Assembly: GCA_019670725.1 (NCBI GenBank) | Contig: AP024629.1 | Coordinates: forward strand, 4,092,001 to 4,156,000 | DNA length: 64,000 nucleotides | Direction: 5' to 3' | Source of the DNA: Alphaproteobacteria bacterium SO-S41 | Lineage (GTDB): Bacteria > Pseudomonadota > Alphaproteobacteria > Micropepsales > Micropepsaceae | Part shown: in pieces, positions 52,478-59,815 of the stretch | Numbering within the stretch: the stretch's first letter is position 1 | Layout of the letters: the number at the start of each line of letters is the position of its first letter | The notes under the pieces: generated by a model | The model's database searches: none | Told to the model about the DNA's origin: nothing | What the model saw: only the letters and a program-made list of their open reading frames with translations | Program-made: the position numbers and the translations under genes

Positions 52478-53910
52478 TGCCGGACCAGCCCCTCGGCGCC
52501 CGCCAGGCCGCGTTCGAAAAAGGCCTTCTGCCGATCGTCCGCATCGCCGACGAGGACACGCGCTGGACGGTTGATGAGCGGCTGGCGCATTACAAATGTC
52601 CGGCGGTCGGCGTCGCCGCGATCAAGGACGGGCGGCTCGATTGGGCGGCGGGCTACGGTGTCCGCGGGCGGGAAGATCCGCGCCCTGTTAATGCCGATAC
52701 GATCTTCATGCTGGCGTCGTGTTCCAAGCCCGTCTGCGCCATGGTCGTGTTGCAGCAGGTCGAACGCGGCCTCGTCGATCTCGATGTCGATGTGAACAAG
52801 TATCTGAAGCGCTGGCAGATCCCGCAGAACGAGTTCACCTCAGGCGAGACCGTCACCCTGCGCCGCATGCTCAGCCATACCGCCGGACTTTCCATCAATG
52901 GCTGGCCAGTGATCCCCCACGGCGGCCAGATCCCGACCATCTACGACATCCTCGAAGGCCGCCCGCCGTCCATCCATCCCGCCGTCGTCGTGAACAAGCC
53001 ACCCGGCGGCACCCATCGCTATTCCGGCGGGGGCTTCCTGCTCGCGGAGATGCTGATCGAGGACCAGACCGGCCGGAAGTTCGACGAACTCGCCGACGAA
53101 CTGATCTTCGGCCCGCTCGGCATGGCCAACACGACCTTCACGCATCCCCTGCCCGAACGCCTCCGTGGCAATGTCGCGGGCGGCCATCGCATGGATGGCT
53201 CGGCCATTCCCGGCGGCTGGATGATCTCGGTCGACAAGGGTGCGGGCGGCATCATGGGCTCGGCGGCCGATTTCGCGACGTTCCAGATCGCCTGCCGCGA
53301 CGCCTGGCTCGGCAAGCCCGGAGCCATCCTCACCCAGTCGCTCGCCAAGGAAATGATGACGCCGCAGGCGAACAGCACATTCGGTCTCGGCTGGGGTCTC
53401 TCCGGCAGCGGCGCAACGCTGCGGTTCCGCCATGGCGGTTCGAATGACGGCTATCAGAGCGAAACCACCTGCTACCTCGAATCTGGTGACGGCGGCGTCG
53501 CCATCACCAATGCCGTCTCGGGCATCTTCCTCTACAACGAAGTCCTGAACGGCCTCGCCGATCTCTATGACTGGCCCGGCTACCTGCCGCCGCCACGCCG
53601 CGCCCGCCCACTCACGGTAGCAGAGCAGGAGCGCTACATCGGCACGTATACCATCGTCTCCGGCGTCGAGATGCCTTACCTACGTATCTGGCGTGACGGG
53701 GGGCGGTTGCTCAGCGACATTCCCGGCATGCGCGTCGGCATCCGCGAGACCTTCATCGACGAGGACGGCATCATGTTCAATCGCATGCAGCCTTCGGGAA
53801 CGCAGGTGACCTATGGTGCCGATGGCCGGGCTAACGAGCTGCTGTCCGTGCGCGCCGACGGCACGCCGATGATCCGCGCCGTCCGCACGACCGATTCTCT
53901 CCACGCCTGA
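52474..53910 (+). CDS. Serine hydrolase, beta-lactamase class C family (copy 2)
   Basis: This 478-residue protein is a paralogue of the preceding gene, overlapping it by four bases. The SxxK is S82-C-S-K85, the Tyr motif is RYSGGG and the third motif is HGGSNDGY. The shared C-terminal domain begins LTVAEQERYIGTYTIVSGVE, almost the same as in copy 1. No signal peptide. Retention of full active sites in both copies suggests two successive or complementary hydrolyses rather than simple dosage. Confidence 0.88.
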   Translation: MMPDQPLGARQAAFEKGLLPIVRIADEDTRWTVDERLAHYKCPAVGVAAIKDGRLDWAAGYGVRGREDPRPVNADTIFMLASCSKPVCAMVVLQQVERGLVDLDVDVNKYLKRWQIPQNEFTSGETVTLRRMLSHTAGLSINGWPVIPHGGQIPTIYDILEGRPPSIHPAVVVNKPPGGTHRYSGGGFLLAEMLIEDQTGRKFDELADELIFGPLGMANTTFTHPLPERLRGNVAGGHRMDGSAIPGGWMISVDKGAGGIMGSAADFATFQIACRDAWLGKPGAILTQSLAKEMMTPQANSTFGLGWGLSGSGATLRFRHGGSNDGYQSETTCYLESGDGGVAITNAVSGIFLYNEVLNGLADLYDWPGYLPPPRRARPLTVAEQERYIGTYTIVSGVEMPYLRIWRDGGRLLSDIPGMRVGIRETFIDEDGIMFNRMQPSGTQVTYGADGRANELLSVRADGTPMIRAVRTTDSLHA

Positions 53911-53925
53911 TCGATCAGGGATGTC

Positions 53926-54369
53926 ATGACCGCTGCCGACCTCACCCCCTTCCACATCGCCTTCCCGGTCCACGATCTGGACGCCGCCCGCCGCTTCTAC
54001 GGCGAGACGCTCGCGCTGCCGCAGGGGCGCAGCTCGGATACCTGGATCGACTACGATCTCTTTGGCCACCAGATCGTCGCGCATCTGAAGCCAGGCATGG
54101 CGGGCGCCGAGCGCAACCATCACAACCCCGTGGACGGCCACGACGTGCCGGTGCCGCATTTTGGCGTGGTGCTCGACTGGGACCGCTTCCACACCTTCGC
54201 CGCGCGGCTCAAGGACGCCGGCATCGCCTTCGTGATCGAGCCCTATATCCGGTTCGCCGGCCAGCCCGGCGAACAGGCGACGATGTTCTTCCTCGATCCC
54301 TCGGGCAACGCGCTGGAATTCAAGGCGTTCAAGGACCGCAACCAGCTTTTCGCGACGACGCTGGCCTGA
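53926..54369 (+). CDS. VOC (glyoxalase/bleomycin-resistance) family protein
   Basis: This 147-residue protein has two beta-alpha-beta-beta-beta modules. Likely metal ligands are His10 ([18 protein letters not shown]), the His in VPHFGVVL and the Glu in ALEFKAF. Members include dioxygenases, isomerases and resistance proteins. It closes the island C operon, 15 bases after copy 2 of the hydrolase, so it probably acts on a released product. Convergent with the island D TetR gene. Confidence 0.85.
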   Translation: MTAADLTPFHIAFPVHDLDAARRFYGETLALPQGRSSDTWIDYDLFGHQIVAHLKPGMAGAERNHHNPVDGHDVPVPHFGVVLDWDRFHTFAARLKDAGIAFVIEPYIRFAGQPGEQATMFFLDPSGNALEFKAFKDRNQLFATTLA

Positions 54370-54398
54370 CCATGTCCTGAGGCCACGATGTCGGGGGA

Positions 54399-55007
54399 TC
54401 ACCCCGGCGACTGCAGGCCCTGAAAAACAATCTCCAGAAAGTCGTTCGCCAACTCGGCGGGCGTCTGGCGATGGGGTTCACGATACCAGCGGGCCATGCC
54501 GTTGAAGATGGCATAGAGTGCACGGCTGGCCATCACCGGATCGCAGGCGCGCACGGTGCCATCCGCGATGCCCTGGCGCACCATGGCGGCGGCGGCGTGT
54601 CCGAGATGGAGTTGGCGCTGCTGGTTGCGCTTGCCTTCGGCGGGCGCCATTTCGCTGCGATCAGTGAGGACGAAGCAACGGCCGAAATCGTCGCAGACGA
54701 TCTCGGCATAGCTGACGAACCAGCGGCGGAGCTGGGCAAGCCCGGTCGGCTCGGACTGCGCCGCGGCCAGGGCCGTCTCCAGCAATTCACTGGAGATGAG
54801 GCCGCATTGGGACAGCAGCTCATCCTTGCTTTCGGCGTAGTAGTAGAGCGCGGGCCGGGTCATATCGAGCGCCTGCGCGATATCCGCCAATGTCGCCTGG
54901 CGGAACCCTTCCCGGCTGAAAACGCGCGCGGCGACACGCAGGACATCGTGCCGCCGGTCCGGAAAACGTGCGGGGCGGCCCTTGGGCCGCGCCGATGCGG
55001 TGCTCAT
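54399..55007 (-). CDS. TetR-family regulator of the island D beta-oxidation genes
   Basis: This 202-residue regulator has the helix-turn-helix RHDVLRVAARVFSREGFRQATLADIAQALDMTRPALYYYAESKDEL (about residues 19-63), typical of TetR proteins that control fatty-acid or phenylacetyl-CoA-type catabolism. It is the last gene of the minus-strand operon starting at 59727. The 28-bp inverted repeat at 59738-59765, in the divergent promoter of that operon, is its likely operator, giving autoregulation. Confidence 0.9.
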   Translation of the reverse strand: MSTASARPKGRPARFPDRRHDVLRVAARVFSREGFRQATLADIAQALDMTRPALYYYAESKDELLSQCGLISSELLETALAAAQSEPTGLAQLRRWFVSYAEIVCDDFGRCFVLTDRSEMAPAEGKRNQQRQLHLGHAAAAMVRQGIADGTVRACDPVMASRALYAIFNGMARWYREPHRQTPAELANDFLEIVFQGLQSPG

Positions 55008-55027
55008 GACTTGGTCGCCATGGCCCC

Positions 55028-55855
55028 TTATGTGCTGATTCCGCCGCCGACGAGAAGCACCTGGCCGCTGACGTAATTGCTCTCGGGGGTGCAGAACAGA
55101 TAGATGCCGCCGGCCGCCTCGTCGGGCGTGCCCGCCCGGCCCAGCGGCACCATCATGGGCAATGCCGATAGCGCGGCGCCGGGCACGCCGGCCTGCACTT
55201 CCTTGCCTTCGATGACGATCTTCGAGGCTGGGTCGTCATACGAGGTCGTCAGGCGCGTCTGGATGAAGCCGAAGGCGACGCAGTTTACGTTCACCTTGTA
55301 GCGGCCCCATTCCTTGGACATCGTCTTGGTCATGCCGACCAAAGCGGACTTGGCGGAGGAATAATTCACCTGGCCCGCATTGCCGTTGGTGCCCGACATC
55401 GACGAGACGTTCACGACCTTGCGGAAGATCTCCTTGCCCTCGGCCGCTTCCTTCTTGGCGAAAAGGCGGATGGGTTCGGCCGCGGCGCGCAGGATGCGGA
55501 ACGGCGCGATCAGGTGGACGTCGAGCATCGTCTGGAACTGATCGTCGGTCATCTTCTGGATGACGCTGTCGAGCGTGTAGCCGGCATTGTTGACGATGAT
55601 GTCGAGTCCGCCGAACGCGTCGAGCCCGGTCTTGATGAAGCGATCGCCGAAATCCGCCGCGGCGATATTGCCGACGCAGGTGACGGCCTTGCCGCCGCCG
55701 TCGCGGATTTCCTTGGCGGTCGCTTCCGCGGGCGCTTCGTCGAGATCGGAGATGACGAGGCTGGCGCCGTCTCCCGCAAGCTTCAACGCGAGCGCGCGGC
55801 CGATGCCACGGCCGGAGCCGGTGATGAGGGCGACCTTGCCCGAAAGCTTACCCAT
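55028..55855 (-). CDS. SDR-family dehydrogenase (3-hydroxyacyl-CoA dehydrogenase-like)
   Basis: This 275-residue short-chain dehydrogenase has the nucleotide motif TGSGRGIG (13-20), NNAG (89-92), Ser151/152, Tyr165 and Lys169 (YSSAK). The ATG at 55855 follows AAGGAC; a longer frame overlapping the MaoC gene is not used. With hydratases, thiolase and acyl-CoA dehydrogenase in the same operon, it is the candidate for the 3-hydroxyacyl-CoA oxidation step. An insertion around 130-145 (rich in Ala, Glu and Lys) sets it apart from FabG. Confidence 0.9.
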   Translation of the reverse strand: MGKLSGKVALITGSGRGIGRALALKLAGDGASLVISDLDEAPAEATAKEIRDGGGKAVTCVGNIAAADFGDRFIKTGLDAFGGLDIIVNNAGYTLDSVIQKMTDDQFQTMLDVHLIAPFRILRAAAEPIRLFAKKEAAEGKEIFRKVVNVSSMSGTNGNAGQVNYSSAKSALVGMTKTMSKEWGRYKVNVNCVAFGFIQTRLTTSYDDPASKIVIEGKEVQAGVPGAALSALPMMVPLGRAGTPDEAAGGIYLFCTPESNYVSGQVLLVGGGIST

Positions 55856-55871
55856 GGTGATGTCCTTGCGT

Positions 55872-56285
55872 TCAGATGAGGGCGACGACAGCGTCGCCTT
55901 GCAGGGTGACGACACCGCCATCGACGGTGGCGGTAAGGGCGAGGCGCGCGCGGCGTTCGCCGCCTTCCTCGAAAATCTCCGTCACTTTGCCGGTGCAGGT
56001 GACGGTCGCCTTGACGGGCGTGATCGAGACGAAGCGCACGCCATAGGAACGGATCGCTCGCTGGTCGAAGGTCTTCGTCAGAACCTGCGCCAGATAGGCC
56101 ATGGAGAGCATGCCGTGCGCGAACACGTCCTTCATGCCGAACGAATGGGCGAAGTCGGTATCGACATGCATCGGGTTGTGATCGCCGGAGCCGCCGGCGA
56201 ACATCGCCAGCGTGAACCGCGAGATCGGTTCGGTGACGACGGCCGGAAGGTCGCTGCCGACGGTGAGAGTGGCTGTGCTCATCAT
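55872..56285 (-). CDS. MaoC-type enoyl-CoA hydratase, catalytic subunit
   Basis: This 137-residue single hotdog carries the complete hydratase 2 motif (FAGGSGDHNPMHVD), with catalytic Asp and His. The preceding operon gene is a similar hotdog with a degenerate motif. Such active plus inactive pairs form heterodimers that accept bulky substrates, as in actinobacterial steroid side-chain hydratases. The seven-base gap between them supports co-assembly. Confidence 0.88.
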   Translation of the reverse strand: MMSTATLTVGSDLPAVVTEPISRFTLAMFAGGSGDHNPMHVDTDFAHSFGMKDVFAHGMLSMAYLAQVLTKTFDQRAIRSYGVRFVSITPVKATVTCTGKVTEIFEEGGERRARLALTATVDGGVVTLQGDAVVALI

Positions 56286-56291
56286 GCTCTC

Positions 56292-56735
56292 CTAGCGCCG
56301 GACGACGGTGATGCCGCGCGCGGCGACGCAGAGCGTGCCGTGCTGGTTGTGCGCGGTGGTTTCCTGGACGATGAACTCCAGCGCGCCGCCCTTCTTTTCG
56401 TAGATGTCGGTGATGCGGCTTTTCAGGCGGATCGTGTCGCCCGCATGGATCGGCGCGCGATAGTCGAAATGCTGCTCGCCATGCAGGACATTGCCGATAT
56501 TTACGCCCATCTCGGTCAGCGAGCCGCCCTCGGCCGGCGCCAGCAGCGCCAGCGAGAAGGCGAAGGTCGGCGGCGCGGGCAAGGCGGGATAGCCTGCATC
56601 GCGCGCGGCAACTTCGTCGCTGTAGATCGGGTTGGTTTCACCGGTTGCCTTGGCGAAGAGGCGAAGCTGCCCCTTCTCGACCTCGACGCTGCGCTCTTCG
56701 GATTCCCGGCCGATGAATTTACGGTCGATCCCCAT
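56292..56735 (-). CDS. FAS1-like/MaoC-N dehydratase-domain protein, non-catalytic partner
   Basis: This 147-residue hotdog protein starts at the ATG at 56735, with GGGAGG upstream inside the thiolase end. Where active hydratases have GDxNPxH it reads GETNPIY, so both catalytic residues are replaced; PPTFAFSLALL follows, as in MaoC-dehydratase N domains. It likely forms the substrate-pocket subunit for the adjacent catalytic MaoC protein. Confidence 0.86.
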   Translation of the reverse strand: MGIDRKFIGRESEERSVEVEKGQLRLFAKATGETNPIYSDEVAARDAGYPALPAPPTFAFSLALLAPAEGGSLTEMGVNIGNVLHGEQHFDYRAPIHAGDTIRLKSRITDIYEKKGGALEFIVQETTAHNQHGTLCVAARGITVVRR

Positions 56736-56737
56736 CG

Positions 56738-57922
56738 TCACGCCCTCCCATACAGGGTGACGACGCAGGCGCCGCCGAGGCCGAGATTGTGCTGCAGCGC
56801 ATGGGTGACGCCCTCGACCTGACGGCGATCCGCGGTGCCGCGCACCTGGTGGGTCAGCTCGTAGCACTGCGCGAGACCGGTCGCGCCGAGCGGATGTCCC
56901 TTGGAGAGCAGCCCGCCCGACGGGTTGGTGACGACCCGCCCGCCATAGGTGTTTTGTTCATCGCGGATGAAGGCTTCCGCACCGCCCTCGGCGCAGAGGC
57001 CGAGCGCCTCATAGGTCAGCAATTCGTTGGGCGTAAAGCAGTCATGCAGTTCGACGACCTGGACCTCGTCCGGTCCCACGCCCGCGGCCTCATAAACCTG
57101 ACGCGCGCCTTCCTTCGCCATGTCATAGCCGATCATCTTGATCATCGACTGCTCCTCGAAGCTGGAGGCGAAGTCGGTGGTCATCGCCTGCGCCTTGATC
57201 TCCACCGCCGCATTCAGGCCGTGCTTCTTCGCGAAGGCTTCTGAAACGAGTACCGCCGCCGCCGCGCCGCAGGTCGGCGGGCACGCCTGATAGCGGGTGA
57301 TGGGGCCGTAGAGCTTCTTCGACGCCAGCACCTCATCGACGGTCAGCGGATCGCGGAAGATGGCGAGCGGGTTGTTCGCGGCGTGCTGGCGCGCCTTCAC
57401 CGAGATCAGCGCGAAGACATCGTCGGGCGTGCCGTATTTTTCCTGATACTCACGGCCGCCGCCGCCGAACATCTGGGCCGCACCCGGTGCGGTCTTGTCG
57501 AAGCCCTGCGCCGCGAACTGCACGGCGGCATGCTTTTCCATCACATGCTTGCGGTCGTTGAAGACGCTGCCCAGCGCGCCCGGCACCATCTGTTCGAAAC
57601 CAAAAGCGAGCACGCAGTCGGCGCCGCCAGCCTCGACGATCTGGCGCGCAAGATAAAGCGCGGTCGATCCGGTCGAGCAGTTATTGTTGACGTTGACCAC
57701 GGGAATGCCGGTGACGCCGACGCGGTAGAGCGCGGACTGGCCGGCGGTCGAGTCGCCATAGACATAGCCGGCATAGGCCTGCTGGATCTTGTCGTAGCCG
57801 ATACCCGCATCCTGAAGCGCGAGACGAATGGCCTTCTCACCCATCACGTCCCAGTCCTCGCTCTGGCCCGGCTTGGTGAAGGGGATCATTCCGACCCCCG
57901 CGACGCGTACTTTATTCGCCAT
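56738..57922 (-). CDS. Thiolase-family (SCP-x-like) acyl-CoA thiolase
   Basis: This 394-residue thiolase has the nucleophile Cys82 in NNNCSTGS, and the later HDCF and GHPLGATG motifs that provide the other active-site residues. The pattern (VAGVGMIPFTKPG at the start, YAGYVYGDSTAGQ) is that of the SCP-x/lipid-transfer thiolases, which cleave branched or steroid-type 3-ketoacyl-CoAs. No SCP2 domain is attached and no DUF35 partner is adjacent. It is expected to be the final cleavage step of the island D spiral. Confidence 0.92.
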   Translation of the reverse strand: MANKVRVAGVGMIPFTKPGQSEDWDVMGEKAIRLALQDAGIGYDKIQQAYAGYVYGDSTAGQSALYRVGVTGIPVVNVNNNCSTGSTALYLARQIVEAGGADCVLAFGFEQMVPGALGSVFNDRKHVMEKHAAVQFAAQGFDKTAPGAAQMFGGGGREYQEKYGTPDDVFALISVKARQHAANNPLAIFRDPLTVDEVLASKKLYGPITRYQACPPTCGAAAAVLVSEAFAKKHGLNAAVEIKAQAMTTDFASSFEEQSMIKMIGYDMAKEGARQVYEAAGVGPDEVQVVELHDCFTPNELLTYEALGLCAEGGAEAFIRDEQNTYGGRVVTNPSGGLLSKGHPLGATGLAQCYELTHQVRGTADRRQVEGVTHALQHNLGLGGACVVTLYGRA

Positions 57923-57946
57923 GATGTTGCCTTCCTGGATCGGCCG

Positions 57947-58582
57947 TTAAGTCCGTTGCGCGCGCTGCAGCGCGAATTCGACGAGCGGCAACTGGTCGTT
58001 GCCGAAATACATGTCGTCGCGATCGACGAAGATTGTGGGCGAGCCGTAGCCGCCGCGCGCGATGAGGTCGTCGGTACGGGCGCGCAGCCGCGCCTTGATC
58101 TCATCGGTCACCGAACGAGTATGGATCGCCGCCCCGTCGAGGCCCGCGCCATTGGCCGCGGCGATCAGAACGTCTGGATCGTCGAGGTTTTCGTCGCGGC
58201 CGAAATAGGCTTCGAACGCCGCCTTCGCGAAAGCCAGCAGCGCGGGCTGATCGTCCTCCAACGCCGAGGCCATGCGCATCGCGTGCACGCTGCGGGCGGG
58301 ATGCGCCTTGGGCGGAAAGTTGATGGTGATGCCCGCCAGCGCCGCCCAATCGTCCAGCACCTTCCACGCATGGCGCATGCGCGGCGCATCCGCCGGCAGC
58401 GCGCGGAGTTCGTAGAGAAATTTGTTCACCGCATTGAAGACCGCGCCGACCAGCACAGGGCGCAGCAGCAGGGTCGCACCGGTGCGCGACGCGACGCGCT
58501 GCACATTGGTGAAACCCAGATAGGTCCACGGACTGGAAAGATCGAAGAAGAACTCGATCTGATGTGTGTCCGGCGTGCCCAT
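57947..58582 (-). CDS. DsbA-family HCCA-isomerase-like protein
   Basis: This 211-residue thioredoxin-fold protein of the 2-hydroxychromene-2-carboxylate isomerase/GST-kappa group has FFFDLSSPWTYLGF with the active-site Ser instead of a CxxC pair, the Pro of GGYGSPTIFVDRDDMYFGNDQL and a helical insertion. The ATG overlaps the acyl-CoA dehydrogenase stop by one base (TGATG). HCCA isomerase acts in naphthalene breakdown with glutathione. In a beta-oxidation operon the reaction is probably a different cis-trans or ring isomerisation. Confidence 0.87.
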   Translation of the reverse strand: MGTPDTHQIEFFFDLSSPWTYLGFTNVQRVASRTGATLLLRPVLVGAVFNAVNKFLYELRALPADAPRMRHAWKVLDDWAALAGITINFPPKAHPARSVHAMRMASALEDDQPALLAFAKAAFEAYFGRDENLDDPDVLIAAANGAGLDGAAIHTRSVTDEIKARLRARTDDLIARGGYGSPTIFVDRDDMYFGNDQLPLVEFALQRAQRT

Positions 58583-59727
58583 CACAGCGACCGCGCGATC
58601 AGCATCTTCATGATCTCGTTCGTCCCCGCAAAGATTTTGGTCACGCGGGCATCGGCCCAGATCTGGGCGATGGGATATTCGTTCATGTAGCCATAGCCGC
58701 CATGGAGCTGCAGGCACTCGTCAGCGACCTCGGTGAGCGACTGGGTCGTCCACCACTTGGCCATCGCGGCGGTGACGGGATCGAGCGTCCCCTCCATCAA
58801 CTTCATCATCAGATCATCGGTGAAGCTGCGCGCGATGACCGCCTTGGTCTTGCACTCCGCGAGGCGGAACTGCGTGTTCTGGAACGCCATCAGCGGCTTG
58901 CCGAAGGCGTTGCGCTGCTTGACGTAGTCGGTGGTTACTTCAACGGCGCGCTCCATGCTGGTCACCGCGCCAAGCGCGCAGGAGAGCCGCTCCCACGCCA
59001 GCTCCTGCATCAACTGCACGAACCCTCGGCCTTCATCGCCGCCCAGCAGGTTGCCGACGGGCACGCGGACCTCGTCGAAGAACAGCTCGGAGGTGTCCTG
59101 CGCATGCATCCCGACCTTGTCGAGGTTGCGCCCGCGGCGAAAGCCGGGCGCCTTTTCGGGCTCCACGACGATCAGCGAGACGTCCTTCGCGCCGCCGGTA
59201 CCGGTCTTCGCGGCGACCACGACGAGATCGCAGTTCTGGCCGTTCGAGATGAACGTCTTCTGCCCGGTGATGACATAGGCATCGCCGTCGCGGCGGGCAG
59301 TGGTGCGGATGCCCTGCAGATCGGAGCCGGCGCCGGGTTCGGTCATCGCGACCGCGCCGATGATCGCCCCGCTGGCCATGCCGGGGAGCCAGGCTTCTTT
59401 CTGCGCCTCGGTGCCGTAGCGCAGGATGTAGTGCGCGACCAGCGAACAACTGACCCCGACGCCGGTTCCGAACCCGCCGCCGACCCCGGCGCGGCCGAGT
59501 TCCGCTGCCACTACGGCATCGTGCCGCCGGTCGCCGCCGCCGCCGCCATACTCGGCGGGAATGCTGGGACAGAGGATGCCCGCCTCGCCCGCCTTCAACC
59601 ACGCTTCCCGGTCGACGCGCCGCTCGACGTTCCAGCGAGCGACATGGGGCACCAGCTCGCGCTGTGCGAAGCGGGCGACGCTGTCCTGCAGCATCGTGAG
59701 CTCTTCATCCATCCAGGGCGAGGTCAC
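58582..59727 (-). CDS. Acyl-CoA dehydrogenase, long-chain/isovaleryl-like active site
   Basis: This 381-residue FAD enzyme starts at GTG (59727); an ATG at 59712 is possible. AMTEPGAGSDLQGI and QRNAFGKPLMAFQNTQFRLA are the flavin and dimer motifs. In the usual C-terminal base position it reads FAGTNE (Ala instead of Glu). Glu246 in WERLS aligns with the helix-G base of long-chain and isovaleryl-CoA dehydrogenases. First gene of a seven-gene operon, ten bases from the 28-bp operator. Confidence 0.92.
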   Translation of the reverse strand: MTSPWMDEELTMLQDSVARFAQRELVPHVARWNVERRVDREAWLKAGEAGILCPSIPAEYGGGGGDRRHDAVVAAELGRAGVGGGFGTGVGVSCSLVAHYILRYGTEAQKEAWLPGMASGAIIGAVAMTEPGAGSDLQGIRTTARRDGDAYVITGQKTFISNGQNCDLVVVAAKTGTGGAKDVSLIVVEPEKAPGFRRGRNLDKVGMHAQDTSELFFDEVRVPVGNLLGGDEGRGFVQLMQELAWERLSCALGAVTSMERAVEVTTDYVKQRNAFGKPLMAFQNTQFRLAECKTKAVIARSFTDDLMMKLMEGTLDPVTAAMAKWWTTQSLTEVADECLQLHGGYGYMNEYPIAQIWADARVTKIFAGTNEIMKMLIARSL

Positions 59728-59737
59728 TGTTGGTTCT

Positions 59738-59765
59738 TTATTTGACTGACTTGACAGTCAAATAA
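59738..59765. promoter_or_regulatory. 28-bp inverted-repeat operator in the island D divergent promoter
   Basis: Arms TTATTTGACTG and CAGTCAAATAA match perfectly around a six-base spacer. The site sits between the divergent acyl-CoA dehydrogenase and ligase genes. The TetR protein encoded at the end of the operon is the likely ligand. Confidence 0.82.
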
Positions 59766-59783
59766 ATCCACGGAAAAACATCT

Positions 59784-59795
59784 GTCAAGTTTGAC
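59784..59795. promoter_or_regulatory. Secondary half-size operator-like palindrome
   Basis: GTCAAGTTTGAC has arms GTCAA and TTGAC with a two-base spacer, sharing TTGAC with the main operator 18 bases away. It lies 20 bases before the ligase start and may be a second, weaker binding site. Confidence 0.5.
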
Positions 59796-59815
59796 TATGC
59801 GTAAAGGCGGGGACG

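Noticed and set aside
47008-54369. Microcystin-degrading (mlr) cluster
   Set aside because: There is no MlrA-type CAAX protease, and the hydrolases share only the broad beta-lactamase superfamily with MlrB. The resemblance is functional logic only.
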